From positions 1-15,810 of the forward strand of contig CACYBT010000225.1 in assembly GCA_902772715.1 (NCBI GenBank): 15,810 nt of DNA, in the 5' to 3' direction. The notes beneath the pieces were generated by a model. That model was not told the DNA's origin and searched no databases. It saw nothing but the letters and a program-made list of their open reading frames with translations. A program made the position numbers and the translations under genes. Shown here one piece after another: positions 1-6,364 of the stretch. Every line of letters begins with the position of its first letter. The stretch's first letter is position 1. Origin of the DNA: an uncultured Succinivibrio sp. Its GTDB lineage: Bacteria > Pseudomonadota > Gammaproteobacteria > Enterobacterales > Succinivibrionaceae.

Positions 1-33
1 GGTTCTGGCACCACGAACAGTGATATTTTCCAT
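1..33 (-). CDS. uvrA: UvrA, excinuclease ABC subunit A (first 11 codons only)
   Basis: The reverse strand reads ATG at 33-31 followed by codons for MENITVRGART, running off the window edge. This matches the conserved UvrA N-terminus (E. coli begins MDKIEVRGART). UvrA is the ATP-dependent damage-recognition subunit of nucleotide excision repair. The divergent arrangement with ssb is the same as in E. coli, which supports the call despite the very short fragment. No strong ribosome binding site is visible before this ATG. Confidence 0.85.
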   Translation of the reverse strand, partial: MENITVRGART

Positions 34-622
34 TCTTTTATTGGTCAAATAATGATTTTTGAAATAATATATTAAAAAGTTTAAAAAAGGAAATTTTGTT
101 CCTCAAGAAATTGTAAGTAATTTATCATGTCTAAAAAAGACATTGTACAAGTTTTGAATAGAAACTGTCTATAATATAGAGGGTGCAAGAAGACTATTTA
201 AGAGGGTAAATTTGGTAATTTCAAATTTCAAATCTGACCTTGCTTAATCCGGCACTTCTATTGCTGTTTGTTTTTCTTTTCTATTAACGCCATAGGTTTT
301 TACAAGCACATATCTGATGGTTATTACCAAAATCAATTTCTAATAATATCGATTTGCTCTGGTTTTTCGATTGCACTCAAAATAAAGTATCTTTTAAACG
401 TGTAAAATATCAAAACGTTACCATCACATCTAACTAATTAAAATTAGTTTCTTACTAAAACATTGGTGATATTTCTTTTATTTTTTTAATCGTTAAAAAT
501 CAAGTGGTTAATAAGGATTTATCGTTTTTTGGGTAAGTATTGTGAAGTCTTTTGTTTTGTCATTAGAATTATGAAGTAAACTTGAATGGTAATTTATATC
601 ATTTCAATAAGGAATTTTATTT
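34..622. other. uvrA-ssb divergent intergenic region, no gene seen
   Basis: This 589-bp, very AT-rich spacer must carry the control regions of uvrA (leftward) and ssb (rightward). I see no supportable reading frame or RNA gene. Visible elements are a short inverted repeat at 127-143 (ATGTCT, 5-nt spacer, AGACAT), a perfect 7-bp inverted repeat at 432-449 (AACTAAT, TAAA, ATTAGTT), and a T-rich run at about 470-487. A canonical LexA box (CTGT-N8-ACAG), which controls this divergon in E. coli, was not found by eye; the nearest half site is CTGT at 165-168. Confidence 0.6.
540..569 (+). promoter_or_regulatory. candidate sigma70 promoter for ssb
   Basis: A -35-like TTGTGA at 540-545 (4 of 6 consensus bases) is followed after 18 bp by TAGAAT at 564-569 (5 of 6). 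The predicted start near 576 would leave a leader of about 46 nt with the ribosome binding site AAGGA at 609-613. It was chosen by eye in AT-rich DNA, where chance matches are common. Confidence 0.35.
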
Positions 623-1156
623 ATGGCACGTGGTGTAAACAAAGTTATTCTTATCGGCAATTTAGGAGATGAGCCTTCATTCAGAACTACTAATTCCGGT
701 ACGGCAGTGGTAAATATTTCAATGGTAACCAATGAAATGCGGCGTAATATTGATACCGGACTAACAACAGAACTTGCCGAGTGGCATAGAGTTGTGATGT
801 GGGGAAAGTTAGCTGAAATTGCCAAACAGTGGTTACATAAAGGTTCTCAGATCTACATTGAAGGAAAGTTACGTACTCGTTCCTATACAGATAAACAGAA
901 TATAAAACGAAACGTAACAGAAATCGTAGCAGATGAAATGCAGATGTTAGGTTCGGCTAAAAATGTTGAAATACAGGAAACCTCAAATATACACACAAAA
1001 ATCATGCCTCAGTCACAGGAAAGTGTTTATGGGAACACGCAAAGTCAGGGTATAAAACAGCCTGCTGCACCTAATTATGAAAATATTTATGAGACAGAGA
1101 CTATTACCGTGAATGGCAATGACGGTAATAACGTAGAGGATGATCTGCCTTTTTAA
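623..1156 (+). CDS. ssb: single-stranded DNA-binding protein
   Basis: SSB coats single-stranded DNA during replication, recombination and repair and recruits partner proteins through its acidic C-terminal tip. The 177-residue product begins MARGVNKVILIGNLG, with the conserved OB-fold signatures EWHRVVMWGKLAE and KGSQIYIEGKLRTR in the first 105 or so residues and QMLG at the end of the fold. A low-complexity linker rich in Gln, Asn, Thr and Ser follows, and the protein ends EDDLPF, the canonical interaction tip. Length matches E. coli SSB (178). The start is fixed by homology and by AAGGA at 609-613, 9 nt upstream. The linker lacks the Gly-rich stretch of enterobacterial SSB. The gene is divergent from uvrA and apparently monocistronic. 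Confidence 0.97.
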   Translation: MARGVNKVILIGNLGDEPSFRTTNSGTAVVNISMVTNEMRRNIDTGLTTELAEWHRVVMWGKLAEIAKQWLHKGSQIYIEGKLRTRSYTDKQNIKRNVTEIVADEMQMLGSAKNVEIQETSNIHTKIMPQSQESVYGNTQSQGIKQPAAPNYENIYETETITVNGNDGNNVEDDLPF

Positions 1157-1203
1157 TGCACTTAGATATGGGATACACAGAAACCGTTGATACTAAAAAA
1201 CTC

Positions 1204-1232
1204 TGCAAAATAGTGCTGTGCTGTGTTATACT
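1204..1232 (+). promoter_or_regulatory. candidate extended -10 promoter for the mre operon
   Basis: TATACT at 1227-1232 (5 of 6) is preceded directly by TGT at 1224-1226, giving the TGn element of an extended -10 promoter. The -35 region 17 bp upstream (TGCAAA, 1204-1209) is weak, as is usual for this promoter type. It lies about 75 nt before the mreB start codon in the only spacer ahead of the operon, so an mre promoter is expected here. Confidence 0.4.
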
Positions 1233-1303
1233 TCAACATAACTGTCAATTGTGCAGTCGAATATTATTGTGAACTTGTAAACTTCGGCGTTGGACCCTAG
1301 TAA

Positions 1304-2353
1304 ATGTTTAAAAAATTGCGTAGCATGTTCTCAAATGATCTCTCAATAGATCTCGGAACTGCAAATACATTAGTGTATGTAAAGAATAAAGGTATCGTTT
1401 TAAACGAGCCATCTGTTGTGGCTGTACGTCTTGATAGAAATAGTGGCGCACAGAGAAAGGTTGATGCGGTTGGTAAGTCTGCTAAGACCATGTTAGGTCG
1501 TAGTCCTGACAATCTTGAAGTTATAAGACCTATGAAGGATGGTGTGATTGCGGACTTTCAGTATACGGAAAAAATGTTGCAATATTTTATTTCCAAAGTA
1601 TTGCAGGGCTCTCACTTCATGCCATTTAAACCAAGTCCTAGAGTGCTAGTCTGTGTACCTTGCGGAGCAACTCAGGTGGAGCGCAGAGCGATTAGAGAGT
1701 CAGTAGAAGGCGCCGGTGCTTCTGAGGTGTTTTTGATTACCGAGCCAATGGCTGCAGCAATTGGTGCCGATATGCCAGTATCTGAGGCTAAAGGATCAAT
1801 GATTGTGGATATTGGTGGTGGAACTACTGAAGTTGCAATTATTTCCTTAAATGGTATCGTCTACTCAAGTTCTGTTCGGATCGGTGGTAACCGATTTGAT
1901 CAGGCTATTATTGATTACGTACGTAATACTAAACGTTATGAAATTGGTGAATCCACCGCTGAAATGGTTAAGATTGAGATTGGTTCTGCTTATGCTGAAC
2001 AGGAGATGCATGAGTTAGAAGTTAGCGGTAGATCTGTTGTTGAAGGTGTTCCTCGTTCTTTCACTTTAAATTCTAACGAGATTCTTGAGGCTTTGTCTGA
2101 TCCTATAAAGGGTATTGTTTCGGCTGTTAGAACTGCCCTTGAAAAATCTCCACCAGAACTTGCTGCTGATATTGCTCAAAACGGCATGATGCTGTCGGGC
2201 GGTGGTGCCCTGTTGCACAATCTTGATAAGCTTCTCCGTGAGGAAACAGGTATCCCAGTTACGATTGCTGAGGACCCTCTGACCTGTGTGGCTCGTGGTG
2301 GCGGTAAAGCACTCGAGATGTATGATACTCAGGATAATGAGATTTTTGATTAG
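1304..2353 (+). CDS. mreB: rod shape-determining protein MreB, bacterial actin
   Basis: MreB polymerises on the inner face of the membrane and directs the elongasome that inserts lateral peptidoglycan. The 349-residue product matches E. coli MreB (347) along its whole length. It begins MFKKLRSMFSNDLSIDLGTANT; LGTANT is the phosphate-1 loop (residues 17-22). IVDIGGGTTEVAIISL is the phosphate-2 loop (about 167-182), and LSGGGALL is the adenosine motif (298-305). The N-terminal MFKKLRSMF segment can form the amphipathic membrane anchor seen in Gram-negative MreB. The ATG agrees with homologues, though the ribosome binding site is poor (TTGGA about 9 nt upstream). It is first in mreB-mreC-mreD-maf, and a strong hairpin separates it from mreC. 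Confidence 0.97.
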   Translation: MFKKLRSMFSNDLSIDLGTANTLVYVKNKGIVLNEPSVVAVRLDRNSGAQRKVDAVGKSAKTMLGRSPDNLEVIRPMKDGVIADFQYTEKMLQYFISKVLQGSHFMPFKPSPRVLVCVPCGATQVERRAIRESVEGAGASEVFLITEPMAAAIGADMPVSEAKGSMIVDIGGGTTEVAIISLNGIVYSSSVRIGGNRFDQAIIDYVRNTKRYEIGESTAEMVKIEIGSAYAEQEMHELEVSGRSVVEGVPRSFTLNSNEILEALSDPIKGIVSAVRTALEKSPPELAADIAQNGMMLSGGGALLHNLDKLLREETGIPVTIAEDPLTCVARGGGKALEMYDTQDNEIFD

Positions 2354-2373
2354 TGCTGTTTTTTTCTGAATAT

Positions 2374-2398
2374 AAATCCCCATAATTTATGGGGATTT
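2374..2398 (+). promoter_or_regulatory. 11-bp hairpin covering the mreC ribosome binding site
   Basis: AAATCCCCATA (2374-2384) and TATGGGGATTT (2388-2398) are perfect complements around a 3-nt loop, between the mreB stop and the mreC start. The only Shine-Dalgarno-like sequence for mreC, GGGGA at 2391-2395, lies in the 3' arm, 10 nt before the GTG start. Only a short run (TTTCT) follows the stem, so it is a poor terminator. It could limit mreC translation, act as an attenuator, or protect the 3' end of a processed mreB message. Confidence 0.6.
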
Positions 2399-2405
2399 CT
2401 AGCTT

Positions 2406-3416
2406 GTGGATATAGACTTGAAAGTAACTGATCAAGATAATTATTTAGTACATTTAAGGTTCGCCATCATTGTTTTTTTGGCGCTTTCTGTGATGGCCTT
2501 GGATGTCCGTTCAAAAGTTCTTGCTGATTTTCGTTATTATGTAGAATCAGCCCTGTATCCTGTTCTCGTTTTTGCTGATTCACCTCATTCTGTAAGTAAG
2601 ATTGTGTCTTCACAGTTTAAAAGTCATTCTGACCTTATAAAAGAAAATGAAAAACTGTCTACAGAGAATTTTTTGCAGCGTGCTGATATTTTAAGATTAA
2701 AAGATCTTGAGTATGAGAATGAGGCATTAAGAAAACTTCTAAATTCTCCTGCACGTCATAATACTAAAAGACTTTTTGCTGAAGTCATTGATGTTGATCC
2801 TGATCCTTATTTAAGTCGTGTGATAGTTAATCAGGGAACAAGTGCTGAAGTGTATGAGGGTATGCCGGTGATTACCGATATGGGGCTTGTAGGTCAGGTC
2901 ATTGAGGCCAACTACTCTTATTCAAGAGTATTGCTTTTAACAGATCCTAACTGTCAGATCCCAATAATTGATTCGCGCTCATCGGTGCGGGGTATTTGTA
3001 GCGGTTCTGGTTCACATAATCAGATTTTTTTCAATAATGTTCCCCGTTCTGCTGATGTTAGGGAAGGAGATCTGCTTTTGACATCAGGTATTGGGGGAGT
3101 TTATCCGCGAGGATATCCTGTTGCCATTGTTACCTCTGTCGGTGTTTCTGATTCTCAACCATTTGCCGCTATAACTGCATCTCCATTGGTTGAAATTGAT
3201 AAGATGCGTTATGTTCTGATGTTCAGCACCAACACTCAGGATAGTAGGGATATTGATTATGCACAGAAGGCTAAAAATATTACCGATAATAAGATTATTT
3301 TAAATCAACAGCGAGTTAGGGATCTTATCGACAAGCTGTCTGTAAAAGGTGCTAATAACAAGAATGAAGCGGAAAAAATAGAAGAAACTTCTAACGAGGT
3401 AAAACATGATCAGTAG
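2406..3416 (+). CDS. mreC: rod shape-determining protein MreC
   Basis: MreC is a bitopic inner-membrane protein that links MreB to the PBP2/RodA wall-synthesis machinery in the periplasm. The 336-residue product has a short cytoplasmic tail, one transmembrane helix at about residues 17-33, a charged coiled-coil stretch at about 73-113 rich in Glu, Lys and Leu, and then the two beta domains, with family signatures such as DPYLSRVIVNQGT, GLVGQVIEA and LLTSGIGGVYPRGYPVAIV. The tail after about residue 285 is polar and probably disordered. A TAG lies two codons upstream, so the start must be the GTG at 2406 or later; no ATG occurs before codon 30, inside the membrane helix. The ribosome binding site is inside the 2374-2398 hairpin. 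The end overlaps mreD by 11 bp. Confidence 0.95.
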   Translation: MDIDLKVTDQDNYLVHLRFAIIVFLALSVMALDVRSKVLADFRYYVESALYPVLVFADSPHSVSKIVSSQFKSHSDLIKENEKLSTENFLQRADILRLKDLEYENEALRKLLNSPARHNTKRLFAEVIDVDPDPYLSRVIVNQGTSAEVYEGMPVITDMGLVGQVIEANYSYSRVLLLTDPNCQIPIIDSRSSVRGICSGSGSHNQIFFNNVPRSADVREGDLLLTSGIGGVYPRGYPVAIVTSVGVSDSQPFAAITASPLVEIDKMRYVLMFSTNTQDSRDIDYAQKAKNITDNKIILNQQRVRDLIDKLSVKGANNKNEAEKIEETSNEVKHDQ

Positions 3417-3930
3417 CAAGGAAAATAAGAATTCATTTCTGCTTTTGCTGGTCCCGCTTCTAATGATTGGAATGATCTTGCAGATAGTACAGTTGCCAGA
3501 GATTGTTTCTCAGAATCGACCAGACTTTTTAATGCTCTTTATTTTATTTTTTGCAGTCCAGTCGAGGAAGTTTACTTATACTCTTGAAATTTCGTGGGTT
3601 GTCGGGCTTCTGCTGGATTTAACTACAGGAGCTCCTCTTGGAATAAATGCTCTTATAATTTCGTCTCAGATTTATCTGATTACGACACAATTTAAAAATT
3701 TTCATAAGTATGTCATGTTTCAGCAGATGATTATCGTCGGGATTGTAAATTTTTTGGTATGTATTTTAGGTTATTGGATTGAACATATTATTGGTCAGGC
3801 GTATTTTGAGATGCAGTTTCTTATCCCTGCGGTTTCTACAGCATTATTCTGGCCGTTTATATATATAATATGTGCCATATTATGTTCAACTTTTTCTATT
3901 GAAATTTACGATAAAGAAAAGGCTGACTGA
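3406..3930 (+). CDS. mreD: rod shape-determining protein MreD
   Basis: MreD is the small polytopic membrane partner of MreC in the elongasome. The 174-residue product is very hydrophobic, with about five or six membrane segments (roughly residues 11-28, 41-52, 60-78, 80-95, 105-123 and 137-160). It carries the family pattern NRPDFLMLFILFFAV followed by GLLLDLTTGAPLGINAL, matching the RPNW and LDLISGSTLG regions of E. coli MreD (162 residues). The start ATG lies inside the end of mreC (11-bp overlap), with GAGGT at 3396-3400 as ribosome binding site, so translation is probably coupled. maf starts 7 bp after the stop. Confidence 0.93.
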   Translation: MISSKENKNSFLLLLVPLLMIGMILQIVQLPEIVSQNRPDFLMLFILFFAVQSRKFTYTLEISWVVGLLLDLTTGAPLGINALIISSQIYLITTQFKNFHKYVMFQQMIIVGIVNFLVCILGYWIEHIIGQAYFEMQFLIPAVSTALFWPFIYIICAILCSTFSIEIYDKEKAD

Positions 3931-3937
3931 TCTATTT

Positions 3938-4522
3938 ATGTCAACACTTATTTTGGCCTCAGCATCACCTAGGCGACAACGTCTTTTAAGATATCTTGGA
4001 ATTGATTTTATTGTTAAGGTTCCAAACATAGATGAGTTGAGACTACCTCATGAACTTCCTCAAGATCTGGTTTTAAGACTTTCAAAAAACAAAGCGCAGA
4101 CTGTTTTTGAAGATAATCAGGAGTGCGTCATTATAGCAGCGGATACAGTTGTGGCGCTAGATAATAAAATTCTCGGAAAGCCTCGGAGTGATGAAGAATC
4201 AGTGTCTATGCTTAAATCACTTTCGGGGAGGACGCATCAGGTTTACACTGGTACTACTATCAAAAGCAGTAATAAATGCGTAAATTTTCTTACGACAAGT
4301 AATGTTACCTTCTGTACTTTAGATGAGAATGTTATCTTTGAATATGTAAAAAGTAATGAAGGTGCAGATAAGGCAGGTTCTTACGCGCTGCAGGGACTAG
4401 GCGCTATTTTCATTAAAAGTGTGGAAGGCTCAGTTAGTTCGGTGATCGGACTTCCTATAAGCGAAGTTATGCAACACCTGTGCACTTTCGGTTTTACCCC
4501 TCATCCAAGTCTAACTTTATAA
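3938..4522 (+). CDS. maf: Maf-family nucleoside triphosphate pyrophosphatase, YhdE type
   Basis: YhdE-type Maf proteins hydrolyse dTTP, UTP and modified pyrimidine nucleotides to the monophosphate and pyrophosphate, cleaning the nucleotide pool; overproduction affects septation. The 194-residue product starts MSTLILASASPRRQRLL (the SxSPRR motif) and has AADTVVAL with the catalytic Asp near residue 69, LGKPRS (79-84), LSGRTHQVYTG (96-106) and YALQGLGAIFI (149-159), all diagnostic. An in-frame ATG at 3872 would add 22 residues read from within mreD with no homology, so I chose 3938, matching E. coli YhdE (197). The ribosome binding site is poor, and coupling to mreD, whose stop is 7 bp upstream, is likely. 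It keeps the fourth position of the E. coli mre cluster. Confidence 0.93.
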   Translation: MSTLILASASPRRQRLLRYLGIDFIVKVPNIDELRLPHELPQDLVLRLSKNKAQTVFEDNQECVIIAADTVVALDNKILGKPRSDEESVSMLKSLSGRTHQVYTGTTIKSSNKCVNFLTTSNVTFCTLDENVIFEYVKSNEGADKAGSYALQGLGAIFIKSVEGSVSSVIGLPISEVMQHLCTFGFTPHPSLTL

Positions 4523-4618
4523 ATTATTTGTATCTTCTATTCTTTAGTTTGGTAGGTGCTACAACAATAAATCAAAATCCTAATGATGGATTGTCATAGT
4601 TATTTGGGAGATCTTGTA

Positions 4619-4714
4619 ATGAAGAGGATAGAGGATAATACTGGTTACTGTAGTGCTACTAGCGTCAGGCTAAAGTTTAAAGTATCCTGTCTAAATTGCT
4701 GTCTTTCTGACTAA
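4619..4714 (+). CDS. possible 31-residue Cys-rich small protein
   Basis: An ATG at 4619 preceded by GGGAG (4606-4610) with an 8-nt gap opens 31 codons, ending in TAA at 4712-4714. The product begins MKRIEDNTGYCS, is slightly basic, and ends VSCLNCCLSD, giving four cysteines, three of them in a CxxCC cluster. The good ribosome binding site and the cysteine cluster are the only support; I recognise no family. It overlaps a possible RNA fold (4643-4739), so the signal may be structural rather than coding. Short frames of this size arise easily by chance. Confidence 0.22.
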   Translation: MKRIEDNTGYCSATSVRLKFKVSCLNCCLSD

Positions 4715-4799
4715 GAAATTTTCTATTACCCAGTAAACCGTGATGTCTTCAGTATTTATTTGTTAAATTAAGATAAGATAGCAGTGTTTAGTCGGATTC

Positions 4800-4814
4800 G
4801 ATTATATTATAATC
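4800..4814 (+). promoter_or_regulatory. candidate tldD -10 element inside a palindrome
   Basis: A perfect TATAAT at 4808-4813 lies about 90 nt before the tldD start. It sits in an exact inverted repeat, GATTATA (4800-4806), T, TATAATC (4808-4814), which could be an operator or simply a product of AT-rich composition. The -35 region 17 bp upstream (TGTTTA, 4785-4790) is weak. Confidence 0.35.
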
Positions 4815-4901
4815 ATAAAGATATGTATTTTACGGTGTAGTTTTTTTCAATCTTTTCTAACTCTAAACTTAAGTCCGCAACAAGTAGGAAGGCTAGTAAA
4901 C

Positions 4902-6344
4902 ATGAATTCATACGAGAAAACAGCAGGTATTTTGTGGGCCAACAGTGATATAACCACGGAATCAGTAGTTAAATCTCTAGGTATACTTACAAAAAAGAAG
5001 ATAGATTTTGGAGATATTTTCTTTGAAAGAAATGTAGCCGAAGGATTTTATCTTGAAGAGAGTATTGTAAAAGGTGGTTCTTTTGGAATTGATCAGGGTG
5101 TCGGTATTAGAGCGGTGTTGGGGGCTAAAACAGGTTTTGCCTATTCAGATGTCCTTGACAATAAGTCTCTATATGAAGCCTGTAATACCGCAAACTGTAT
5201 CAGCAGTGGCTATAACAGTGAGGGTGTGCATATCAGTCATAAGGTTAAACCTACTGTTCCTCTGTATGTTGATGATGATCCGATTTTCTCTATGACTCGT
5301 GATGAAAAAGCACAAATCCTAGAAAAGATAGATAAGAAAACAAGATCTATAGATAATAGAATTGTTCAGGTCTTTGCCTCATTACACTGCTCTCATTCTA
5401 CAGTGCTAGTTTTCCCGACAGATGGTCCTGCCAGATATGATATTAAACCTATGTGTAATCTTACTGTCACGGTGGTAATGGAGGAAAATGGCCGACGTGA
5501 GGAGGGATTTGCCGCAGCAGGTGGAGCAACCTTGCTTAACAGTCTTGTAGCAGATAATGATCTTGATGCTTTATGTCATGAGGCTGTCAGAGTTGCGCAG
5601 GTCAATATGTTGGCTCAGCGGGCTCCAGCCGGTAGTATGCCTGTGGTTTTAGGGGCAGGATGGCCGGCAGTACTTATACATGAGGCAGTTGGACACGGTC
5701 TTGAAGGAGATTTCAACCGAGTAGGGTCTTCTGCTTATTCAGGAAAAATAGGCCAGAAAGTCGCTTCTGAATTCTGTACCATTGTTGATGATGGTACTAT
5801 AAAGGACCGTCGCGGATCACTCTCCTTTGATGATGAGGGAACGGACACTGGACACAATGTGCTTATTGAAAAAGGCATCCTCAAAGGTTATATGCATGAC
5901 AGGCAGAGCGCTATGCTCATGAAAATGAAGCCAACGGGTAATGGTAGAAGACAGAATTATAATTATCTTCCAATGCCAAGAATGACAAATACATACCTTG
6001 AGCCTGGAATATATGACAAAGAAGAGATCATTTCCTCCATAGATAAAGGGATCTATGCTGCTAATTTCAAGGGTGGGCAAGTTGATATTACCTCAGGAGA
6101 GTTTGTATTTACAACTTCAGAGGCCTATTTAATTGAAAAAGGTAAAATAACTGCTCCAATTAAAGGTGCAACTTTGATCGGCAACGGCCCAGTTACAATG
6201 CAGAAAGTATCAATGGTTGGTAATAATCTAGAATTTGATCATGGTATAGGAATGTGTGGAAAAGGGGGACAGGGGGCAGCTGTAGGATTAGGTCAGCCAA
6301 CGGTGAAAGTTGATGAAATCACAGTTGGCGGAACACAAACCTAA
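4902..6344 (+). CDS. tldD: metalloprotease TldD, catalytic subunit of TldD/TldE
   Basis: TldD is the zinc-bearing half of the cytosolic TldD-TldE protease, which degrades unfolded short peptides, matures microcin B17 in E. coli and helps destroy the CcdA antitoxin. The 480-residue product aligns end to end with E. coli TldD (481). It has GSFGIDQGVGIRAVLG (about 59-74), the zinc motif HEAVGH (residues 260-265, an HExxxH site) followed by GLEGDFNR, the block TGNGRR, PMPRMTNTY, and a C-terminal MCGKGGQ whose Cys (about 452) corresponds to the conserved zinc-ligand cysteine. Strong AGGAAGG at 4886-4892, 9 nt before the ATG, fixes the start. The partner pmbA is in the window at 13873-15243. The gene converges on the PTS gene with 15 bp between the stops. 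Confidence 0.96.
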   Translation: MNSYEKTAGILWANSDITTESVVKSLGILTKKKIDFGDIFFERNVAEGFYLEESIVKGGSFGIDQGVGIRAVLGAKTGFAYSDVLDNKSLYEACNTANCISSGYNSEGVHISHKVKPTVPLYVDDDPIFSMTRDEKAQILEKIDKKTRSIDNRIVQVFASLHCSHSTVLVFPTDGPARYDIKPMCNLTVTVVMEENGRREEGFAAAGGATLLNSLVADNDLDALCHEAVRVAQVNMLAQRAPAGSMPVVLGAGWPAVLIHEAVGHGLEGDFNRVGSSAYSGKIGQKVASEFCTIVDDGTIKDRRGSLSFDDEGTDTGHNVLIEKGILKGYMHDRQSAMLMKMKPTGNGRRQNYNYLPMPRMTNTYLEPGIYDKEEIISSIDKGIYAANFKGGQVDITSGEFVFTTSEAYLIEKGKITAPIKGATLIGNGPVTMQKVSMVGNNLEFDHGIGMCGKGGQGAAVGLGQPTVKVDEITVGGTQT

Positions 6345-6364
6345 ATAATTTGCGGAAGTTTAGG
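6340..6364. terminator. weak inverted repeat between convergent tldD and PTS genes
   Basis: CCTAAA (6340-6345) and TTTAGG (6359-6364) flank a 13-nt loop and include both stop codons. Read on the minus strand, the stem is followed by TTTGTGTT, a modest U-rich tail, so it might terminate the PTS transcript. The 6-bp AT-rich stem is weak. Confidence 0.25.

Larger units (their letters stand above)
4523..4901. other. maf-tldD spacer where rng and yhdP lie in E. coli
   Basis: In E. coli, rng (RNase G) and the very large yhdP lie between maf and tldD. Here only 379 bp remain, and I see no trace of either protein. The spacer contains a possible 31-codon reading frame at 4619-4714, an imperfect inverted repeat GGTTACTG (4643-4650) with CAGTAAACC (4731-4739) that nests GTCAG (4664-4668) with CTGAC (4707-4711), and a candidate tldD promoter near 4808-4813. 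Confidence 0.6.

Noticed and set aside
143..175. Promoter from TTGTAC and TATAAT for ssb
   Set aside because: The two hexamers are 21 bp apart and about 450 bp from ssb, which is a poor fit.
165..180. LexA half site CTGTCTATAATATAGA upstream of uvrA
   Set aside because: The right half lacks ACAG, so it does not meet the gammaproteobacterial SOS box consensus.
604..825. 73-codon minus-strand open frame over the start of ssb
   Set aside because: It lies antisense to the well-supported ssb gene, has no recognisable protein features and no independent ribosome binding site.
2066..2383. 105-codon minus-strand frame over the end of mreB
   Set aside because: Antisense to conserved mreB sequence; its composition is explained by mreB codon use.
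3872..3937. Upstream ATG that would extend Maf by 22 residues
   Set aside because: The added residues are the mreD sequence read in another frame, and known YhdE proteins start at the later methionine (3938).
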